Notes under the pieces: generated by a model
What the model saw: the letters and a program-made list of their open reading frames with translations, nothing else
Told to the model about the DNA's origin: nothing
Databases searched by the model: none
Part shown: positions 1 to 6,373 of the stretch, piece after piece
How the letters are laid out: every line of letters starts with the position of its first letter
Position numbering within the stretch: position 1 is the stretch's first letter
Assembly: GCA_009835515.1 (NCBI GenBank)
Contig: VXXH01000157.1
Location: 1 to 6,373 of the forward strand
Direction of reading: 5' to 3'
Source: Candidatus Poribacteria bacterium
Lineage (GTDB): Bacteria > Poribacteria > WGA-4E > WGA-3G
DNA: 6,373 nucleotides
Translations under genes and position numbers: made by a program

Positions 1-30
1 ACTTGCGTCCGTCCTATTAGTCATTTGATA
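1..30. other. Short 3' flank, nothing identified
   Basis: These thirty bases lie beyond the TAG stop of the cytochrome gene. I see no hairpin followed by a T-run in them and no start of another gene. A terminator or a further operon member would have to lie outside the window. Confidence 0.5.
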
Positions 31-309
31 CTATTTCCTTATCAACATTTTTCGGGTAGCGTTGAAATCGCCTGCTGTGAGTGTATAGAAGTAAACACCG
101 CTTGCAACAGGTTCTCCGACCTCATTTTTCCCATCCCAATATGCAGCACGGCTGCGGGTTTGGTAGATGCCCGCGGGTTGATACCCTAATGCCAGCATTC
201 GGACCACAGTCCCTTTCATGGAATAAATGGTCAAGGCAACCTCTGCTGGTTGGGACAGTTGATACGGTATCCACGTCTCCGGGTTGAACGGGTTCGGATA
301 GTTCGGCAA
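31..309 (-). repeat. C-terminal sorting-domain block, copy 1 (paralogous with 4272-4550)
   Basis: This 3' segment of the cytochrome gene encodes the NYPNPFNPETWIPYQL domain ending in ATRKMLIRK. It is similar in protein and partly in DNA to the 3' end of the upstream gene; both contain GGGTTCGGATAGTTC (plus-strand reading, near 290-304 and 4531-4545). The two copies are direct repeats about 4.2 kb apart. The family resembles type IX secretion type A sorting domains and FlgD Ig-like domains; which of these functions applies here is not shown by the sequence. Confidence 0.8.
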
Positions 310-3300
310 GAGAACACTTTTCTCTGGTACGAAGGTATCCAAGAGTTGTTCAAGTTTCGTTATTGCGTGTCGCCATGCAGGTGATCCATCATTTGATTGT
401 TTGAGTAGATCAAGGGCGTGTTGAACCCTCTCCGCTGTCATACCAGCATTAACGAAGGCATTGGGTGCAGCTTGCAGTGTTGTCTCCTCATCAAGATGTT
501 GGGCGACAATGATGAGATCATGCTTATCTACGACACCATCTCCATTGACATCTACGCGTGGATTGCCCGGATTCACAGATCCGAGAGCGAATATGACCAG
601 TAACACATCTATTGTGTCAACAATACCATCTTCATTGACATCATAGGGTGGGTATGCTGGCGTAATCTTTTTTGCACCGACAGATATGCCGGTTGGATTT
701 GCCGGAATAGTCTCTCCTGTGCTTGTGCCTGCGACAAATCCGTGTAATGTCACCTGTGTTTCTCCGGCATCTTTGATGGTAACTGTGACGGATAGCAGTG
801 TGCCCTCTCCATCTACACCGCCTTGTGTGAGCCGCGTAGAACTTACCCCGTTGATTCTACCCACTGTGTTATCAATCGTGCCGCGTTGGAAGTGTGTCCT
901 TCCGGCATTTTGCTTTAGGAAATTGCCTTCCCTCACGCTGTTGACCTTTAGAATCGCTGGATCAAAGTGAATATTAGATTGCCAACCTGCTAAATCAGAG
1001 ACATCGGCTGCCTTTAGGTGAAGGGTAAAGGTCGTATCCACTGTGAAATCTGTCCCCTCTGTGGATAGAGTAAATCTATCAGCAGGCGGTAATACAGTGT
1101 ATTGTGTACCAGTCTCAAAACCGAAGAAACCACTCCACCCTCCCCAACTCTCATAGACAGCAACTAATAGCACATTTATACCTTGTTCCAATGTGGCTGT
1201 GAAACGGTCCTGGTAATTGTTCGACCAACGATCTCCAGCATAGGTGTGCACTAATGTGCTATTGAGCCAGACCTTGACACTATCACCACTTCCAACGAGC
1301 ATAGTTGTCTGCTGTTGCTTTGGGGAATATATACGAATAGAACCGTAAGCGACATGGTTATCTACATCACCGGATCCCCACCCGATTTTATTCACAATGT
1401 CATTGATATTATTACCACCTGTTGGTGATATTTTTGCCGATGTCCACGCTTTTGTGCCGACAGGGGTTCCGTTTATTGCACCGTCTGTCGCGATTTGCGT
1501 TTCAGTGACAGTGCCGTTGCTTATTTGTGCAAGAAAATCTATTCCTGATCGGACATCAAGATAGGTAGGTCCTTCATCTGTTGGTGCGATCATCCATAAC
1601 CAGGGGCCCTCTATTTTCGGCCCGCCTTGCAGGGAAAAACCCGGATTATTTTCCGATCGGATAATAAACTTCTCAGACAACCCTTTCAACGGCGAAAAAT
1701 CAGCGATTGCGTTTTCTCTCAGGTCTAAACGCGTCAAGTTTGTTAGGTTTGCCAGTGGCGAAACATCGGATATAATATTGTGCTCAAGGTTTAAGTCATT
1801 CAATCGTGTGAGTTCTGCCAATGGTGATAGATCGGAAATTAAGTTGAAGGAAAGATGCAGTATTTTCAAGTTCTTTAGATTACGCAGCGGCGATAGATCG
1901 GCAATTTGGTTGTCCCATAACTTGAGTGTTTCCAGTTGTGTGAGTTCGGACAGAGCATCGATGTTGGTAATACCAGCATGACCTATTTCTAAGCGTCTTA
2001 ATGTTTTGAATTGGCGCAAAGCATCGAGACTTGTCAATTTCCGGTTTTGTGAACACCGTATCCATTTCAATCTCCGTGCGGGTGCTAATACAGCAAAATC
2101 TGAGATACGGGTATCCCAAGCAGAAACACCTTCGAGGCTCGGCAATTTGGCGAGTGGTGATAGATCCGTAACAGGTGTGTTATCAATGCCGATGCCTTTG
2201 AGACGCACCAACTCACTTAGAGATGACAAATCGGTAATATTGGTTTCCTCAAGACCGAGCCAGTCAAGGCTTTTTAGATTTGCGAGCGGTGATACATCGG
2301 TGATGTTGTTCCCGCGTAGTTTTATGTTATTCAACCTGATGAGCCCTGTGAGGGGTGTTAAGTCGGTGATTGCGTTTCGTCGTAGCTCAATGCGTTGTAG
2401 TTTCGTTGCTTTCTCAAGCCCCGTCAAATCGCGTATCTCGGCATCGTCTGCTATAAGATGTGTCAATGTTTCCATTTCAGTGATTGTTATCGTTGAAGCA
2501 TTCGGTTTACCGAGTGCAGCAGCAATGGCAGCCTGTAAATTAGCATCTGGAATATATGCCACATCCCCGATGGGTGTGGGCGGCGTTGGTGTGGGTGTTG
2601 GGTCTAAGGTGTTATCCGCTGAGTTGAGTGCAGCGACTATATCCGCAAAACTTGCTGTCCATGCGTCTCTGTTGATGGTGCCGCCGCCTAAAAGTGCTGT
2701 CAATCCTAAGTTTTGTAAAGATTGTTTATCCTGTATCTGTTGCACAAACGCCTCTGTCTGTAGTCCTAAAGCCGCGGCAGCATAAGACGCATTCAGTGGT
2801 TGCTCAAACACTTCGTGGGCACGATGCACGGGTTCAATATCCTCAAATCCGCCTCCAGTCGCTTTTATGAGTGCCAGCAGATACTTTTGTGTATCTTGTT
2901 CAAGGAGTTTATCCATTTTATCTTGCCCAACATAAAGACGGAGTGCCTGCGTTTTATCATAGGTCGGGTTTTCTGTGAGTTCAATGGTAGTTCGCACGAC
3001 ATCTTCAAACGTCTTCATGCCTTGGGTGTGGCATCCGATACAAGACAGTCCGTTCCGCACAGCGGGGTCACTTGCAGCGGGGTTTGAAACAATATCGGTT
3101 GGGGCTTTATCAATACGGTTGCCTTTCTCATCAGAAATGTAGTAGGCTTGGAGTCCATTCGGCAGGTTGAAAACAATCTCGCCCCCATCGTGTTTGAAAG
3201 AGAGCGGGTGTGTCCGGATATTCTGCGCGCCAACACTTCCAGCGAAGTCGTAACTTTTCCAATACGCACCATACACAGAGGTATGGCGTTCAACGACGCG

Positions 3301-4260
3301 ATTGTTCTTCGAGACACCCGAATCAACGATCCCCGCACGCGAGACACGGATGCCAGGAGATTGCTGTATATTTCGTGCCACATTTATGTTCAGTTGTTGT
3401 TCTAAGGCGAGGTCGGTATCGGGTAGACGCAGAATATCATGGTAAAGGGGCGGCAGCGATGCGGTCGCAAGAAACCAATCGGCGTGCAGAAACGGCTCTT
3501 TAGATTGCGTTTCTTGTCGGAGTTGTGTCAGTTTTTCAAACTGATCGGTTTCCGTTTCCGGGGCGAATTCAAGGGTGTAAGGATAGTCTTGTTCAATCCG
3601 TTTCCAAACATCATCGCGCGTGTCCCACTCGTCCCATTCATAGTGACGTAAGTCAATATACAGAAGTGTTTGTTGTAGGTCGATAGGGTGTGGTTTGATA
3701 ATATCGTGTCCCCAGGAAAGACTATTCACCAGTTTAGAAAGCGCGTTCCGATAAGCTTGTAGGTTTTCAGGCGTTTCGCCGGCGTTGTAAAGATGCGTCA
3801 GTGTAAAATAGCGCGCATAAGGACGTTCATAAGGTTGCAAGCTATCAAGATGTGCTTTTATGGTGTCGAGCAGTGTATCTGTTGTAATAAAGTTGATATC
3901 TTGTTCAACCGTCCAATCCAGGGCACCTTCGGTTATCCATCTATTGATGGTCGCAATCGCTTGTGGGGAGAGCGCAGGCTGTCCGAGTGGCATCCGTTTC
4001 GCTGTATCCGTGCTGATCAACCGTAGATAGAGTTGTGACGCATCCGGGTTCCCCGGAACAACACTGCCACCCGCAATGAGTTGGTCCCTGTCTGCTATCA
4101 GAAGATTTTCTGTAAAAGAACCGCCGGGACCGTGGCAGTTCAGACACTTATTTTCAAGGATAGCGTAGGCTTGTTGTCCAAGTGTATCTTGTGCCCGAGC
4201 AGTGTTTATGCCAAAAACAATAATAACTAAGAGCAAAATAAAAAGGATACGATTTTTCAT
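31..4260 (-). CDS. Secreted dihaem cytochrome c / LRR / cohesin / dockerin protein with C-terminal sorting domain
   Basis: Complete 1409-residue multidomain protein, probably exported. I see a Sec signal peptide (residues 1-23: basic MKNR, hydrophobic core, ARA-Q cleavage site). A planctomycete-type cytochrome c domain (PSCyt1 style, about 29-115) follows, with haem motif CLNCH at 39-43 and a candidate distal Met90 in RMPLG. Residues 115-405 match no domain I can name, and a second haem motif CIGCH lies at 407-411. A TP-rich linker (554-563) leads to an internalin-like cap (568-605) and 11 LRRs (620-862). Next come a beta-rich GPWLW domain (about 870-1056), a cohesin-like domain (about 1060-1197), a type I dockerin (1203-1258; calcium loops starting at Asp1207 and Asp1237) and a C-terminal sorting/FlgD-like domain (1318-1409). 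Four of the five cysteines I find are in the haem motifs; the fifth is Cys736 in an LRR. The ATG start is supported by the signal peptide and a good Shine-Dalgarno sequence. Its physiological role is unknown; electron transfer or redox sensing at the surface is inference. Confidence 0.93.
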   Translation of the reverse strand: MKNRILFILLLVIIVFGINTARAQDTLGQQAYAILENKCLNCHGPGGSFTENLLIADRDQLIAGGSVVPGNPDASQLYLRLISTDTAKRMPLGQPALSPQAIATINRWITEGALDWTVEQDINFITTDTLLDTIKAHLDSLQPYERPYARYFTLTHLYNAGETPENLQAYRNALSKLVNSLSWGHDIIKPHPIDLQQTLLYIDLRHYEWDEWDTRDDVWKRIEQDYPYTLEFAPETETDQFEKLTQLRQETQSKEPFLHADWFLATASLPPLYHDILRLPDTDLALEQQLNINVARNIQQSPGIRVSRAGIVDSGVSKNNRVVERHTSVYGAYWKSYDFAGSVGAQNIRTHPLSFKHDGGEIVFNLPNGLQAYYISDEKGNRIDKAPTDIVSNPAASDPAVRNGLSCIGCHTQGMKTFEDVVRTTIELTENPTYDKTQALRLYVGQDKMDKLLEQDTQKYLLALIKATGGGFEDIEPVHRAHEVFEQPLNASYAAAALGLQTEAFVQQIQDKQSLQNLGLTALLGGGTINRDAWTASFADIVAALNSADNTLDPTPTPTPPTPIGDVAYIPDANLQAAIAAALGKPNASTITITEMETLTHLIADDAEIRDLTGLEKATKLQRIELRRNAITDLTPLTGLIRLNNIKLRGNNITDVSPLANLKSLDWLGLEETNITDLSSLSELVRLKGIGIDNTPVTDLSPLAKLPSLEGVSAWDTRISDFAVLAPARRLKWIRCSQNRKLTSLDALRQFKTLRRLEIGHAGITNIDALSELTQLETLKLWDNQIADLSPLRNLKNLKILHLSFNLISDLSPLAELTRLNDLNLEHNIISDVSPLANLTNLTRLDLRENAIADFSPLKGLSEKFIIRSENNPGFSLQGGPKIEGPWLWMIAPTDEGPTYLDVRSGIDFLAQISNGTVTETQIATDGAINGTPVGTKAWTSAKISPTGGNNINDIVNKIGWGSGDVDNHVAYGSIRIYSPKQQQTTMLVGSGDSVKVWLNSTLVHTYAGDRWSNNYQDRFTATLEQGINVLLVAVYESWGGWSGFFGFETGTQYTVLPPADRFTLSTEGTDFTVDTTFTLHLKAADVSDLAGWQSNIHFDPAILKVNSVREGNFLKQNAGRTHFQRGTIDNTVGRINGVSSTRLTQGGVDGEGTLLSVTVTIKDAGETQVTLHGFVAGTSTGETIPANPTGISVGAKKITPAYPPYDVNEDGIVDTIDVLLVIFALGSVNPGNPRVDVNGDGVVDKHDLIIVAQHLDEETTLQAAPNAFVNAGMTAERVQHALDLLKQSNDGSPAWRHAITKLEQLLDTFVPEKSVLLPNYPNPFNPETWIPYQLSQPAEVALTIYSMKGTVVRMLALGYQPAGIYQTRSRAAYWDGKNEVGEPVASGVYFYTLTAGDFNATRKMLIRK
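1675..2403 (-). repeat. Leucine-rich repeat array in the cytochrome gene (11 units, mostly 66 bp)
   Basis: Eleven tandem units encode residues 620-862, each 22 residues except the sixth (730-752), which has 23. The consensus is xLxxLxLxxNxIxDLSPLAxLx, the SDS22/internalin-like type. The array is capped N-terminally by residues 568-605 (IPDANLQAAIAAALGK). Units 5 and 6 (708-752, with AWDTRISDF and CSQNRKLTS) depart most from consensus. Expected fold is a curved solenoid offering a concave binding face. Confidence 0.88.
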
Positions 4261-4274
4261 GAGGTGTCTCCTTA
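4261..4274 (-). promoter_or_regulatory. Shine-Dalgarno overlapping the upstream stop codon
   Basis: On the minus strand the junction reads TAAGGAGACACCTCATG. The TAA ends the upstream LRR/dockerin gene, AAGGAG reuses its last two bases, and seven bases separate GGAG from the ATG of the cytochrome gene. There is no room for a separate promoter or terminator, so the two genes are almost certainly co-transcribed. Translational coupling is plausible because ribosomes terminating at the TAA sit on the next binding site. This also fixes the start of the downstream gene at 4260. Confidence 0.85.
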
Positions 4275-4550
4275 TTTTATGATAAGCATCTTACGGGTCG
4301 CTATGAAATCGTCCGCAGCCAACGTGTAAAAATAGAGACCGCTTGCGACAAATTCACCCAGTTCGTTTTTCCCCTCCCAATACGCAGCACGACTTTTGCT
4401 TTCATAAATACCCGCAGGCTTATGTCCTAACGATAACTTCCGAACCTGCTGCCCATCCGCAGTATAAATCGTCAAGGTGACATCCGCGGCAACTGCTAAC
4501 TGATAAGGTATCCAAGTTTCAGGATTGAATGGGTTCGGATAGTTCACAAG
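4272..4550 (-). repeat. C-terminal sorting-domain block, copy 2
   Basis: This is the 3' segment of the upstream gene, encoding VNYPNPFNPETWIPYQL through ATRKMLIIK. It aligns without obvious gaps to the end of the downstream gene (31-309). It is probably an ancestral duplication rather than a recent one, because third codon positions have diverged widely while the protein motif is kept. Confidence 0.8.
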
Positions 4551-6373
4551 CAATGCTGTTCGCTTCGGCACTACGACTATCTCCAAAAGTCGTTGAAGAG
4601 CTGCTATACCTTGTCTGAAGGTAAGGGACCCATCATCTGCAGTCTGTGCCTGTTGTATCCAAGTATTAAGCATCGCTGGCGTGAGTTCGGTATTTTTTCT
4701 TAGAAGAACAGGTGCTGCAGGAATACCGGTTATTTCGCCAAGATGGCTCGCGACAAGAACTATATCCGAGATGTTCACACGACCATCACCATTAACATCC
4801 GCTCGCGCGTTCGACGGACCCGATACGCCAAAGAACTGTCCTACAAGTACCAAGTCTAAAATATTTACCTGCCCATCCATATTCACATCATAAGCGGGTA
4901 TCTTCTCGCGTGAAATCGGTGCGTTCACTGTATAGTCTGTATCTACGTCAAATCCAAAGGATGCATGCCATTGATGGACATGGTTTGGGTGATTGTCAAG
5001 TCCTGCTAACAACACATTTGTCCCCGCTTTGAGCGTAACAGGGAAATAAACATGGTAACCTTCTTGCCAATGTCCACTGTTTTTCTGGTAAACGACATCA
5101 CCATTGAGATAGAGGCGAATACCATCTCGGTGTCCAACGAATAGGCGTGTCTGTTGTTCAATAGGCGATTCTATCGTCGCAGACCCGTAGACAATCCCAT
5201 TGTTTCCGATCCCTTGCCGCTTTAGCATTTCACCGATATTATTGTTCCCCGATGGCGCAATCGTATCTGCTGTCCAAACGTTGTTGCCAACGTGTTTGCC
5301 TTCCGATGCCCCCACGGTCGCGACCTGCTGTTCTGTTCCGCGCCCATCACTCGCTACAGATAACGCATCCCCATCAGTCATACGCTCGCCAGCAACAAGC
5401 ACCCAAAGCCACGGTCCCACAATCTTCGTGCCACCACCCGGAAATGCTGGATTGTTATGCCAAACAATAACAATATCCTCAAATAAGCTGTCTATCTCCG
5501 ATACATCTGATACAGCATTATGGTTAAATGCTAACCATTTCAAATGGGGTAATCCGGCAAGCACTGATACATCTGATATATCATTTTCACTCAAATTCAG
5601 TCGTGTCAAGTTTGTGAGGTTTGCTAACGAAGATATGTCTGTAATGTCGTTGCCCACCAGATATATCTCTGTGAGTGTCGTCATCTCTGCTAACGCAGAA
5701 ATATCTAATATTTCACCACCACAAATATCAAGCACGCGCAGCTTCGGTAAGTCTTTCAATGGGGCAAGGTCTAATATCGGTGTACCCCAAGAGTGAATAC
5801 TCCGCAAACTCCTTAACCCTGAAAGTGGCGTGAGGTCTGCGGGCGGATTGCCACTCATACCTATCCATTCAAGTTTTTTTAAATCCTTGATCGGTGTGAG
5901 ATCCGTTATCAGATTGTCACCCATAGATAGAGCTCGCAAATTGTGTAAACCGGCAACCGGGGATAAATCCTCTACAATGTTATGATGCATCCCTATATGA
6001 TGCAAAGTGAACAACTCGGTAAGTGGTGATAAATCCGATATTACATTATGTTCAATGTTTAGAACATTCAAGTTGGGCAAACCTGATAAGGGAGACAGAT
6101 CTGATAGCGTTTCATTGTGATTCAGTTCTAATCGATACAACTTGTTCAATCCCGAAAGGGGTGAGAGATCGGCTATCGCATTATGATTGAGATACAGTTC
6201 TCGCAGACGACTGGCAGCCTCAAGCCCTGTTAGGTCAGAGATACCTCTGTCATTTGCTCGCAACACTTTCAACGATTCCATTTCCAATACCGTTATCGGT
6301 GTGTCCGGTGTTTTGCCCAGTGTTTCAATAAGAGCACTGCGAAGATTCGTATCCGGAATGTCTACAACCTGCG
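4272..6373 (-). CDS. LRR / dockerin surface protein with C-terminal sorting domain, 5' end outside the window
   Basis: Partial gene: 699 in-frame codons plus a TAA stop, open to the window edge (first complete codon ends at 6371). A TTG at 6287 could be taken as the start, but the 28 codons before it encode VDIPDTNLRSALIETLGK, matching the cap IPDANLQAAIAAALGK of the downstream paralogue, so the protein begins further upstream. Numbering from the first visible codon: cap 1-32, about 12 LRRs (33-298) of the form L..L.L..N.I.DLSPL.GL, beta-rich GPWLW domain (about 305-483), type I dockerin (491-546; calcium loops starting at Asp495 and Asp525), helical linker, and NYPNPFNPETWIPYQL sorting/FlgD-like domain (about 608-699). 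No cohesin is present between the beta-rich domain and the dockerin, unlike the neighbour. A signal peptide and any N-terminal module, possibly a cytochrome, would lie outside the window. LRRs usually bind protein or glycan ligands; the ligand here is unknown. Confidence 0.92.
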   Translation of the reverse strand, partial: QVVDIPDTNLRSALIETLGKTPDTPITVLEMESLKVLRANDRGISDLTGLEAASRLRELYLNHNAIADLSPLSGLNKLYRLELNHNETLSDLSPLSGLPNLNVLNIEHNVISDLSPLTELFTLHHIGMHHNIVEDLSPVAGLHNLRALSMGDNLITDLTPIKDLKKLEWIGMSGNPPADLTPLSGLRSLRSIHSWGTPILDLAPLKDLPKLRVLDICGGEILDISALAEMTTLTEIYLVGNDITDISSLANLTNLTRLNLSENDISDVSVLAGLPHLKWLAFNHNAVSDVSEIDSLFEDIVIVWHNNPAFPGGGTKIVGPWLWVLVAGERMTDGDALSVASDGRGTEQQVATVGASEGKHVGNNVWTADTIAPSGNNNIGEMLKRQGIGNNGIVYGSATIESPIEQQTRLFVGHRDGIRLYLNGDVVYQKNSGHWQEGYHVYFPVTLKAGTNVLLAGLDNHPNHVHQWHASFGFDVDTDYTVNAPISREKIPAYDVNMDGQVNILDLVLVGQFFGVSGPSNARADVNGDGRVNISDIVLVASHLGEITGIPAAPVLLRKNTELTPAMLNTWIQQAQTADDGSLTFRQGIAALQRLLEIVVVPKRTALLVNYPNPFNPETWIPYQLAVAADVTLTIYTADGQQVRKLSLGHKPAGIYESKSRAAYWEGKNELGEFVASGLYFYTLAADDFIATRKMLIIK
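5478..6275 (-). repeat. Leucine-rich repeat array in the upstream gene (about 12 units)
   Basis: About twelve tandem LRR units of 22 residues are encoded here, for example RLRELYLNHNAIADLSPL and NLTRLNLSENDISDVSVL. One 23-residue unit contains NHNETLSDLSPL. A degenerate unit with the wording SWGTPILDLAPL sits at the same place in the fold as AWDTRISDFAVL of the downstream paralogue. The array follows the same IPD.NL cap and ends just before the NNP-F segment that opens the beta-rich domain. Confidence 0.87.

Noticed and set aside
1..30. Possible transcription terminator after the last gene
   Set aside because: No inverted repeat with a following T-run is visible in the 30 bases present.
1675..2403. 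66-base periodicity that might suggest a CRISPR array or a DNA satellite
   Set aside because: The period equals 22 codons and conservation is at the protein level (LRR consensus). There are no identical direct repeats separated by unique spacers.
2006..2785. A 259-codon plus-strand reading frame with repeated SGDRSV-like words
   Set aside because: It is the complement of the LRR array; its periodic wording mirrors the repeated DLSPLA codons. The minus strand here encodes a continuous, domain-rich protein.
3015..3383. A 122-codon minus-strand frame inside the cytochrome gene
   Set aside because: It lies in another frame of a clearly coding region that includes the second CxxCH motif, and its product is basic and low in recognisable features.
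4261..4271. Possible promoter between the two genes
   Set aside because: The gap is only 11 bases and is filled by the ribosome-binding site and spacer.
5200..5796. A 198-codon plus-strand reading frame
   Set aside because: It is antisense to the LRR and beta-rich domains of the upstream gene, has no recognisable domain, and the overlap is explained by codon bias of the repeats.

Overview
The window holds two large genes, both on the minus strand and read from right to left. They appear to form the end of one operon. The upstream gene (4272-6373) enters the window already in frame, so its 5' end is missing. The downstream gene (31-4260) is complete at 1409 codons. Only 11 bases separate them, and the Shine-Dalgarno sequence of the second gene overlaps the stop codon of the first. 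No RNA gene, CRISPR array, insertion sequence or other gene is visible. Intergenic sequence is limited to that 11-base gap and 30 bases downstream of the last stop.

Both proteins are secreted-type mosaics with a shared plan: an internalin-like cap, 22-residue leucine-rich repeats (LRRs), a beta-rich domain carrying a GPWLW motif, a type I dockerin with two calcium loops, and a C-terminal NYPNPFNPETWIPYQL-type sorting/FlgD-like domain. The downstream protein has two extra modules. At its N-terminus, after a signal peptide, is a planctomycete-type cytochrome c domain followed by a second CxxCH haem site about 370 residues later. Between the beta-rich domain and the dockerin is a cohesin-like domain. 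The two genes look like tandem paralogues that gained or lost modules.

The C-terminal wording (NPFNPETWIPYQL, RAAYW-GKNE-GE-VASG-YFYTL, ATRKMLI-K) together with LRRs, dockerins and PSCyt1-type cytochromes points to Candidatus Poribacteria (sponge-associated and marine bacteria) or a close relative. This rests on remembered family style, not on a search. Related FCB/PVC-type bacteria remain possible.

Taken together, the genes suggest a cell-surface or exported protein set that could assemble through cohesin-dockerin contacts, with one member carrying two covalent haems. The partner, substrate and electron-transfer role cannot be read from the sequence.
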